This document shows, one piece after another, positions 27,519-34,107 of a DNA stretch of 42,163 nucleotides. A model generated the notes under the pieces. The model was not told where the DNA came from. It did not search any database and saw nothing but the letters and a program-made list of their open reading frames with translations. The DNA lies in NCBI GenBank assembly GCA_023246755.1, contig JAHFHU010000007.1:1-42163 (forward strand). Direction: 5' to 3'. The translations under genes and the position numbers were made by a program. Positions within the stretch are counted from its first letter, which is position 1. Each line of letters starts with the position of its first letter. Source of the DNA: Candidatus Magasanikiibacteriota bacterium. GTDB taxonomy: Bacteria > Patescibacteriota > Patescibacteriia > Magasanikbacterales > 2-02-FULL-50-9b.

Positions 27519-28118
27519 ATGGAAGAACAAACAAAACGCACAACGATTCTGGTTTTGGCTGCGCTCGGAGTAGTGATTGTGATTTTCGTTGGAATTTTTT
27601 ATTGGCTCAATAAACAAAAATCAGCGAGCTCGGTCGTGGTGACACCCGCGCAACCTGCTGCACAGATTGTTGCTGAGCGCGCAGAAGCGTTGCCCGAGAC
27701 GACAAAAACCGAAGTTGATCATTCGCGGGACCAGCAGCCACCCGACTCAAAAGATGCGCAACTGCGACGGTTTTGCGGCGATTTTATTGCGCGTTTCGGC
27801 ACGTATTCAACGGATGGTGGCGGATTAAATTTACAGCAAGTTTTGCCACTCATGACCGGAGATCTTAAAGCGTGGGCCGAAGGGCAGGCGGCGGTCAGCG
27901 CGCGCGTCGAGAAATTTTCTGGCGTTGTTACGAAAGCTTTGGCCGTTAAGATAATTTCGCAAACCGCGACCGATGCGATTGTCAAAGTTGGAACACAGCG
28001 AATTTATACAGAAGGCGATGGTCTGCACACTAAACTTGAGGACGCGACGATGAAGCTTGTGCATGATGCGACGGGCTGGCGCGTGAGCGGTGTGACGTGG
28101 GAAGTTCGGCCGAATTAA
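27519..28118 (+). CDS. VirB8/NTF2-like single-TM protein (putative T4SS component)
   Basis: N-terminal TM, then a 130-aa alpha+beta domain (FCGDFIARFGTYSTDGGGLNLQQVLPLMTGDLKAWAEG...); position in the operon. Confidence 0.5.
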   Translation: MEEQTKRTTILVLAALGVVIVIFVGIFYWLNKQKSASSVVVTPAQPAAQIVAERAEALPETTKTEVDHSRDQQPPDSKDAQLRRFCGDFIARFGTYSTDGGGLNLQQVLPLMTGDLKAWAEGQAAVSARVEKFSGVVTKALAVKIISQTATDAIVKVGTQRIYTEGDGLHTKLEDATMKLVHDATGWRVSGVTWEVRPN

Positions 28119-28150
28119 TTTTTTAACGTATGCAAGGAGGAGGGTCGTTT

Positions 28151-28801
28151 TTGAATTTTTTATATCCAGCCCGATGCGTTGGCTGCGATTTGTGGTATGA
28201 CTATGGATCGCGATTGATGTGGTGTTCGGTTTGCGAAGTGCAGAGTTCGTCAAAGTCTGGTCGGATTCGATTGGTCGATGGTGTTAAGATTTTTTCGGCA
28301 CGCTGTTTTGACGTTCCTGTTGTTGCACGTTTCGTGCATGCGCTTAAATATGAGAGCATCGTCGATGTTGCGCTGATCGGAGCGCGTTGGATGCAATTGA
28401 ATTTTGAAACGATAACGCAACAAGCGAAATTTAAAAAAATAATTCTGATTCCCGTGCCGCTTCATAAACGCCGTTTGAATCATCGCGGATTTAATCAAGC
28501 AGAACTTATTGCGCACGCGTTGTGTGTCGCGCAGTCAGCATCCGAAATTTTTGTTGAGACGGATGTGCTTCTACGCACACGAAACACGGCGCCGCAAGCG
28601 GGAGCAACTGAAAAACAACGCACAAAACAGTTGAAAGGCGCGTTTCAAGTGGTGCGGAACGTTGATCCTGATGCAGTGTACGTTATTATCGATGACGTCA
28701 TCACCACGGGCAGCACCGTGGGCGAATGTGTTCGAGCGATGCGTCAAGCCGGAGCTCGAAATTTATGCGCGCTCACGATTGCGTCGACATCTGAAAACTA
28801 A
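28151..28801 (+). CDS. comF: ComF-family phosphoribosyltransferase
   Basis: LNFLYPARCVGC zinc-ribbon start, VIIDDVITTGSTV PRPP motif. TTG at 28151 is preceded by AGGAGGAGG and is a better start than ATG 28130. Confidence 0.88.
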   Translation: MNFLYPARCVGCDLWYDYGSRLMWCSVCEVQSSSKSGRIRLVDGVKIFSARCFDVPVVARFVHALKYESIVDVALIGARWMQLNFETITQQAKFKKIILIPVPLHKRRLNHRGFNQAELIAHALCVAQSASEIFVETDVLLRTRNTAPQAGATEKQRTKQLKGAFQVVRNVDPDAVYVIIDDVITTGSTVGECVRAMRQAGARNLCALTIASTSEN

Positions 28802-28831
28802 AAACCTAATCCGGAGATCAGGTTTTTAGTT
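28796..28831 (+). terminator. Hairpin terminator after comF
   Basis: AACTAAAAACCT-a-ATC-CGGA-GAT-c-AGGTTTTTAGTT; perfect 12-bp outer stem. Confidence 0.7.
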
Positions 28832-28852
28832 TGGCGAAGAGGGAGGGATTCG
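28831..28852. repeat. Direct repeat copy 1: duplicated 3' end of tRNA-Ser
   Basis: TTGGCGAAGAGGGAGGGATTCG, identical to 28997-29018. Confidence 0.9.
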
Positions 28853-28941
28853 CCCGCAGCGCAAAGCGCCTCGCGCTGCGGGCCTGCTCGCGCACTGCGC
28901 AACCTGCACACACTCGGTTGTGTGCGCTCGCTTCGAATCCC
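28845..28941 (-). other. tRNA-associated structured element A (97 nt)
   Basis: Ends are inverted repeats GGGATTCG/CGAATCCC; inner hairpins GCACACA-ACCGAG-TGTGTGC and CCCGCAGCGC...GCGCTGCGGG; resembles element B at 30608. Confidence 0.6.
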
Positions 28942-28957
28942 TGCACCCACCACACCA

Positions 28958-28998
28958 TCAAAACTTTAAACCCCACGAAATGTGGGGTGTAAAGTTTT
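28958..28998 (-). terminator. Hairpin downstream of tRNA-Ser
   Basis: Plus strand AAAACTTTA-aa-CCCCAC-gaaat-GTGGGG-tg-TAAAGTTTT. Confidence 0.6.
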
Positions 28999-29018
28999 GG
29001 CGAAGAGGGAGGGATTCG
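28997..29018. repeat. Direct repeat copy 2: 3' end of tRNA-Ser itself plus TTGG
   Basis: 22-nt identity with 28831-28852. Confidence 0.9.
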
Positions 29019-29085
29019 AACCCTCGAGGGGTTTCCCCCTGCCACGTTAGCAGTGTGGTGCCTTCGACCACTCGGCCACCTCTTC
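29001..29085 (-). tRNA. tRNA-Ser (anticodon GCT)
   Basis: GAAGAGG acceptor / CCTCTTC-G; T-arm GAGGGTTCGAATCCCTC; long variable arm; anticodon GCT at 29049-29051 (reverse strand); CCA not encoded. Confidence 0.93.
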
Positions 29086-29105
29086 ATGTAATTTTGAATG
29101 CACCG

Positions 29106-29134
29106 ATTATATCCAAATGCTGTTTTTCTGTCAA
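29106..29134 (-). promoter_or_regulatory. Consensus sigma70 promoter of tRNA-Ser (TTGACA-N17-TATAAT)
   Basis: Reverse strand TTGACA-GAAAAACAGCATTTGGA-TATAAT, about 20 nt from the tRNA 5' end. Confidence 0.85.
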
Positions 29135-29193
29135 TCGTTTTTCGTATAAGTTGCAGGTCTGCGCACATTAAAAAGTTATCCACACATAACCAT

Positions 29194-29222
29194 TTGACAC
29201 GAATTTTTGATGCATGTATCAT
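29194..29222 (+). promoter_or_regulatory. Sigma70-like promoter (TTGACA-N17-TATCAT) firing into an ORF-poor region
   Basis: TTGACA 29194-29199, 17-nt spacer, TATCAT 29217-29222. Confidence 0.6.
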
Positions 29223-29228
29223 TGTTAG

Positions 29229-29920
29229 CACGCTCGCAGAATAAGTTCGCAGTGAATACACAGACCTTAGGGAATGTGCTCAAGGCGAACGAATGTGAAC
29301 GGTTAACCATAAGAAGCAGCCAGCTCCGTAAGAAGAGCGTTGCGATGATGAATCGCGAGGACTTGATTGTCTTGGATGCAACAAAGTGGTGTATGTGCGG
29401 TGGATGAAACTTGTGGGCTTCGGCTTGCATGGATGAGTTCACGGGAACGAAACTTCAAACAGCTGCTCGAAAGGGTGGTGGAAAATTTCTGGAGAGATTC
29501 GACACTCGAATTTAATCAGGATGGTGAGAAGTTTAGGCAAAAATGATTGTTGGTAAGCAAATAAGCCACAATCAAACAGGTCCATCGTCTGGACTTGGCC
29601 TACAGGTCTAAAAGAGCTTGGTATAGGGTAACCTATCGGCCGAAAGCGATTAGAGCTGAAAATGTTCAAGAGGTCTCATTGCCATGAGAGACCAAAACAC
29701 ATATGCGGGGCAAACATCATTCAAACGTGGATGTAAGCCAATAAAACCGCTAACGGCATGGATGAAAATCCATGTGACACCTATGCCAAGTATTGCGCGC
29801 CAACCAGCGAGCAAAAAAAGCAAACGCAGCTGTACCAAAACAGCAGCGGCAATTAATGGAAGTGATGCGCCTTCGGGAACATCATAACTAAAAGTTGCGG
29901 TACACGTTCTTTTTTTTATA
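29229..29920 (+). ncRNA. Candidate large structured non-coding RNA
   Basis: Follows the promoter at 29194; no convincing CDS; many hairpins (GCGATgatgaATCGC, GATTGTTGG...CCACAATC, GTCCATCGTCTGGAC, TATAGGgtaaCCTAT, CATGGATgaaaATCCATG, UUCG loops). No recognised rnpB/tmRNA signature; 3' end uncertain. Confidence 0.4.
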
Positions 29921-29954
29921 AAATTTGGTATACTGCTTCTGCTCTTTATTTTTT

Positions 29955-30452
29955 ATGTCACAGCGCATCACCACCGAATACGGACAAACGATTTATCACA
30001 TTTGGGACGTCCCGGAATACACAAAATATCCGCATTCGCGCACATGGTACATCGTTGCGGGGGTTTTATTAGTCGCGTGCATCGCATACTCAATTTTTTT
30101 TGAGGATAATTATTTATTTGCGTTCATTCTGCTTTTGGTTACCGTGATTTTTGCATTTCACGAAATGCGTGAGCCGAGTATTACCCAATTTGGTATCACT
30201 GAGCGGGGAGTGGTTTGGCGCGGTTTTCTGTTCTCATACAAAGAAATGCGAGCATTTTGGATAATTTATGAATCTGATGTAAAAAATCTGTACATCACGT
30301 TTAAGAATTCAATGACGCCGCGTTTGACCATTCCGCTTGATAGCATGAATCCGGTTGAGGTGCGCGACACATTGAAAAGATACGTTTTTGAAGATTTGTC
30401 GCACGACGAAGAGCCGTTGTCAGACACGTTTGGGCGGGTCTTGAAGTTTTGA
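29955..30452 (+). CDS. Two-TM hypothetical membrane protein
   Basis: MSQRITTEYGQTIYHIWDVPEYTKY..., TM pair WYIVAGVLLVACIAYSIFF / YLFAFILLLVTVIFAF. Confidence 0.7.
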   Translation: MSQRITTEYGQTIYHIWDVPEYTKYPHSRTWYIVAGVLLVACIAYSIFFEDNYLFAFILLLVTVIFAFHEMREPSITQFGITERGVVWRGFLFSYKEMRAFWIIYESDVKNLYITFKNSMTPRLTIPLDSMNPVEVRDTLKRYVFEDLSHDEEPLSDTFGRVLKF

Positions 30453-30469
30453 CGCATGTTTGTTATCAT
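30441..30469 (+). promoter_or_regulatory. Sigma70-like promoter of tRNA-Arg (TTGAAG-N17-TATCAT)
   Basis: Overlaps the 3' end of CDS 29955; -10 is 14 nt from the tRNA 5' end. Confidence 0.6.
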
Positions 30470-30483
30470 ATCTCCACCAGCAC

Positions 30484-30557
30484 GCACTCGTAGCTCAGCT
30501 GGATAGAGCATCAGCTTGCGGAGCTGAGGGTCAGAGGTTCAAATCCTCTCGAGTGCA
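30484..30557 (+). tRNA. tRNA-Arg (anticodon GCG)
   Basis: GCACTCG/CGAGTGC acceptor, D-arm GCTC..GAGC, anticodon arm TCAGC-TTGCGGA-GCTGA, T-arm AGAGG-TTCAAAT-CCTCT. Confidence 0.93.
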
Positions 30558-30597
30558 AATTTAAAATCCTCACCCGTGTGGTGGGGATTTTAAATTT
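30557..30597 (+). terminator. Hairpin downstream of tRNA-Arg
   Basis: AAATTTAAAATCC-t-CACC-cgtgt-GGTG-g-GGATTTTAAATTT. Confidence 0.7.
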
Positions 30598-30607
30598 ATA
30601 TTTGGAA

Positions 30608-30705
30608 GGATTTGAAGAGCGAGCGTGCATCCGAGCATGCGTAGGATGCGGTCGCGCGAAGCTCCGGTCCTGAAGCGGCACATGGTTGCCGCCGAAGGCA
30701 AATCC
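30608..30705 (+). other. tRNA-associated structured element B (98 nt)
   Basis: Inverted-repeat ends GGATTTG/CAAATCC; inner hairpins GTGCAT-CCGAGC-ATGCGT and CCT-gaa-GCGGCA-catggt-TGCCGC-cga-AGG; resembles element A. Confidence 0.6.
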
Positions 30706-30720
30706 GAGTAACATTGTTGT

Positions 30721-32754
30721 ATGCGCGCGGTTTTATCACACGAATTTTTGCGGGAGCCGGTTTTTAAGTTACCTCGTTGCGGGCCAGCAATTGCAGCGCG
30801 ACTCAAAAAAATTGGCATCGTGACCATCGATGATTTGCTGCATCATTTTCCGTCGCGCTACGAGGATCATTCGGTCGTGAGCGATGTATCAGCCGTGCAT
30901 GAGGGCGAGTACCCAACCGTGCGTGTGCGGGTTGCGCAGTTGCGTGCGCGACACGCGTTCCGGCGTGGGCGGGTGCATGTGACCGAGGGGCTTGTTGCTG
31001 ACGAAACGGGCTCGATGCGTGTCGTGTGGTTTCAGCAGCCGTACGTTGCAAAAACACTTGAGGTGGGCGATGAAATTTTTTTGACCGGAAAAATTAAGCG
31101 CGATGGATTTGGTTTACAATTTTCAGCGCCATCATTTGAAAAAACGTCGAAGAACGAAACGTTGCACACCGCATGCGTCGTTCCTATTTATGGATTGACC
31201 GAAGGTGTTGCGCAAAAACAGTATCGCACACTGGTCAAAGCCGCGATCGATCAGATGCGCGGTGTCGACGATTGGATTTCAACAGAAATTTGTTGTGAGT
31301 TTGGTTTGTTGTCGTACGATCGTGCGCTCCATGCAATTCATTTTCCTGAAGATCCAAGCGAAGCCGATGAAGCGCGGCGCCGATTTCAATTTGATCACGC
31401 ATTTTTGTATCAATTAAATCAGTCTGTTGTAAAAAAATATACCGCGTCGGTGCAGGGGTGTTCCTTGCCACTCGATGTGGCGGTTGTAAAAGATTTCATC
31501 AACGCGCTGCCATTTACGCTCACCGAGGATCAAAAAAAAACGGCGTACGCAATTTTAAAAGATATGGAGTCGGCACACCCGATGAATCGATTGGTTCAAG
31601 GAGATGTAGGATCCGGGAAAACGGTGGTTGCCGCGATTGCGATGCGCCACGCGGCTGCGCATGGGTGCACCTCAATCTTGCTCGCGCCCACGCAGATTTT
31701 GGCCGAACAGCACGCCAGAACACTTGAAAAAGTTTTGGCGCACGCAGAAATTCCTGTTGTGCTGATGACCGCGACAACTAAAACAAAATTACCGAAAGGC
31801 CCGTGCGTTGTTGTTGGAACCCACGCACTTTTGTATACACCCATTAAATTTCCGCAACTCGGACTTGTCGTCGTGGACGAGCAGCATCGATTTGGCGTTG
31901 CACAACGCAAAGCAATTAAAGAAAAAAACAAAGCAGGTTACACACCGCATTTTTTGTCCATGAGCGCAACGCCGATACCACGCTCGCTCGCACTTATTGT
32001 TTTTGGGTCGCTCGCGGTTTCTTCCATCAAGCAGATGCCGATTGGACGCAAACCAATTATCACTCGTGTCGTCGAGGCGAAACATCGTGAGCGCGCGGCG
32101 CAATTTGTGCGTGAACACGTTGCGCGCGGCGAGCAAGTTTTTGTGGTGACGTCGCTCATCGATCCGTCGGACATGCTGGGCGTCGAATCAGCGACGGAAA
32201 TTTTTGAACAGATGAAAAATGACACATTCAAAAATCTTCGTGTCGCACTCGTGCATGGTCGGCTTAAGCCAAAAGAGCGCGCGGCGGTGATGGACGCGAT
32301 GCGGCGAGGCGAAATCGATGTGCTCGTTGCGACCGCGGTGATTGAAGTTGGTGTTGATATTCCAAATGCGACGGTGATGTGGATTGAAGGCGCGGAACGA
32401 TTTGGACTTGCGCAACTGCATCAATTCCGTGGGCGTGTTGGGCGTGGTGTGACGCAATCATTCTGTTTTTTATTTTCAAATGCGCACGGCGAAAATGCAA
32501 AAAAGCGGCTACAACTCATGACGCAAACAACGGACGGGTTTGTTCTCGCGGAAAAAGATTTGGAAATGCGTGGGGGCGGCGAGATGTGGGGGAGGGTGCA
32601 GTCAGGTTTTTCCGATCTCGAATTTTTGCGTGAGATCTCGCTCGATGTTTGGGAGATGGCGAAAAAATCCGCGGAAAAAATAATGTCCGCGCCGCCTGAT
32701 CCCGCAATCAAATTACAGCTCGACCGATTTGAGCAAGAGTTGCATCGGGAATAA
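30721..32754 (+). CDS. recG: ATP-dependent DNA helicase RecG
   Basis: RLVQGDVGSGKTVVAAIA, VVVDEQHRFGVAQR, SATPIPRSL, ATAVIEVGVDIPNATVMWIEGAERFGLAQLHQFRGRVGRG. Confidence 0.96.
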   Translation: MRAVLSHEFLREPVFKLPRCGPAIAARLKKIGIVTIDDLLHHFPSRYEDHSVVSDVSAVHEGEYPTVRVRVAQLRARHAFRRGRVHVTEGLVADETGSMRVVWFQQPYVAKTLEVGDEIFLTGKIKRDGFGLQFSAPSFEKTSKNETLHTACVVPIYGLTEGVAQKQYRTLVKAAIDQMRGVDDWISTEICCEFGLLSYDRALHAIHFPEDPSEADEARRRFQFDHAFLYQLNQSVVKKYTASVQGCSLPLDVAVVKDFINALPFTLTEDQKKTAYAILKDMESAHPMNRLVQGDVGSGKTVVAAIAMRHAAAHGCTSILLAPTQILAEQHARTLEKVLAHAEIPVVLMTATTKTKLPKGPCVVVGTHALLYTPIKFPQLGLVVVDEQHRFGVAQRKAIKEKNKAGYTPHFLSMSATPIPRSLALIVFGSLAVSSIKQMPIGRKPIITRVVEAKHRERAAQFVREHVARGEQVFVVTSLIDPSDMLGVESATEIFEQMKNDTFKNLRVALVHGRLKPKERAAVMDAMRRGEIDVLVATAVIEVGVDIPNATVMWIEGAERFGLAQLHQFRGRVGRGVTQSFCFLFSNAHGENAKKRLQLMTQTTDGFVLAEKDLEMRGGGEMWGRVQSGFSDLEFLREISLDVWEMAKKSAEKIMSAPPDPAIKLQLDRFEQELHRE

Positions 32755-34104
32755 TTATTTTTCAATTTTCTCAAGCACGGATTTAATATCTGAAATCGCA
32801 ACGACTTTCAAATTTTTCATCGCGGGTGCGTTTTTGACCGCAGGCACCAGCGCGAATTTAAAACCTTGCCGCTCCGCTTCTTTTAAGCGTTTGTCGGAAT
32901 TTTTTACGCGCCGAATTTCGCCACTCAACCCAACTTCGCCAAAGGCAAGAACTGTTTGTGGAATTGTTTTTTCAGCGATCGACGATGCAATCGCCATGCA
33001 GATTGCGAGATCAGCCGCGGGTTCGTTAGCCGAAATACCGCCAACCACATTTACAAACACGTCGTATTGATCAACGGGTAAACCCATGCGCCGACCCAAA
33101 ACAGCGAGTAAAATTTGCAGCCGCGCGTTGTCGACACCTTGTGCGCGGCGCTGAGGGAAACCGAACGTTGTTTTGGTGGTGAGCGCTTGAATTTCAACGA
33201 GCAACGGACGGTTGCCATCCATCAAACAAGTCACGACCGTTCCGGGAACAGGGAGTGAGCGTTCCTCGAGTAACAAACCGGATGGATCCGCAACCGGCTG
33301 TAAACCATTTTCGAGCATTTCTAAAACCGCAACTTCGTCGGTCGGGCCGAATCGATTTTTGAAACAACGCAAAAACCGCAAACGATCCGTGCGTTCACCT
33401 TCAAGCGACAACACCACGTCGACCAAATGTTCCAAAGTTTTCGGCCCCGCAACGGATCCGTCTTTGGTTACATGGCCGATTAAAATCACGGGCACGCCCG
33501 TTTGATTGGCGAGTTCCATCAATGCATTTGCAATCGCACGCACCTGCGCAACGCCGCCCGGTTCGCCCGCGACGTCGGGGTGGCGCATTGTTTGCACCGA
33601 GTCAATGATGGCAAGGCTCGGATGCTGCGCGTGAATCGCGTTGTGTACCACTTCATAATCTGTCGTGCCAACAAAAGCAACATTAGATTTTTTTGCGGTA
33701 TCGAGTCGCTGCAATCGAAGACCGACTTGCTCAGCAGATTCTTCGCCAGAAATGTATAAAACGCCGCGCGCTGCAACTGCGATTTGCATCACGATCGTCG
33801 ATTTGCCGATGCCCGGCTCGCCGGCGAGGAGGAGCAGCGATCCCGCGACGATGCCGCCACCCAAAATTTCGTTGACGTCGGCCATACCGACATCGAGACG
33901 CGGCGCGATTTTTGCACCACCGCCTGAATCAAGTCCGAGAGCATGCAACGCGATGGGTTCTGTTGTTGCTGAATTATTGCCCGTTGCACGCCGCCCCTTT
34001 TTTGGTTCGTCGGGTGCCTCAACAAGTGTGCTCCACGCACCACATTTTAAACATCGACCCGACCATTTTTGCGAAGTCGTCTCACACGAACTGCATCGAA
34101 ACAT
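32755..34104 (-). CDS. radA: DNA repair protein RadA
   Basis: N-terminal CxxC..CxxC zinc finger, GEPGIGKSTIVMQIA Walker A, FKNRFGPTDEVAVLEM (KNRFG motif). Confidence 0.96.
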   Translation of the reverse strand: MFRCSSCETTSQKWSGRCLKCGAWSTLVEAPDEPKKGRRATGNNSATTEPIALHALGLDSGGGAKIAPRLDVGMADVNEILGGGIVAGSLLLLAGEPGIGKSTIVMQIAVAARGVLYISGEESAEQVGLRLQRLDTAKKSNVAFVGTTDYEVVHNAIHAQHPSLAIIDSVQTMRHPDVAGEPGGVAQVRAIANALMELANQTGVPVILIGHVTKDGSVAGPKTLEHLVDVVLSLEGERTDRLRFLRCFKNRFGPTDEVAVLEMLENGLQPVADPSGLLLEERSLPVPGTVVTCLMDGNRPLLVEIQALTTKTTFGFPQRRAQGVDNARLQILLAVLGRRMGLPVDQYDVFVNVVGGISANEPAADLAICMAIASSIAEKTIPQTVLAFGEVGLSGEIRRVKNSDKRLKEAERQGFKFALVPAVKNAPAMKNLKVVAISDIKSVLEKIEK

Positions 34105-34107
34105 ACA

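Noticed and set aside
28818-29261. 147-aa minus-strand ORF covering tRNA-Ser and element A (...GFEASAHNRVCAGCAVREQARSARRFALRANPS...)
   Set aside because: It is a read-through of a tRNA gene. The equivalent frame of element B (GFEERACIRACVGCGRAKLRS*SGTWLPPKANPS) looks similar but contains an in-frame TGA, so an RNA/DNA element explains it better than a peptide.
29176-29838. Minus-strand ORFs 29176-29442, 29439-29669 and 29650-29838
   Set aside because: No recognisable domains, TTG or poor starts, and they lie over a hairpin-rich region with a plus-strand promoter. The last one is hydrophobic and remains a weak alternative to the ncRNA reading.
29229-29920. RNase P RNA, tmRNA, SRP RNA or group II intron identity for the ORF-poor region
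   Set aside because: Did not find the GAGGAAAGUC/ACAGAA RNase P motifs, the tmRNA tRNA-like ends, the SRP GGAAGGAAGCAGCC-type core, or a group II domain V.
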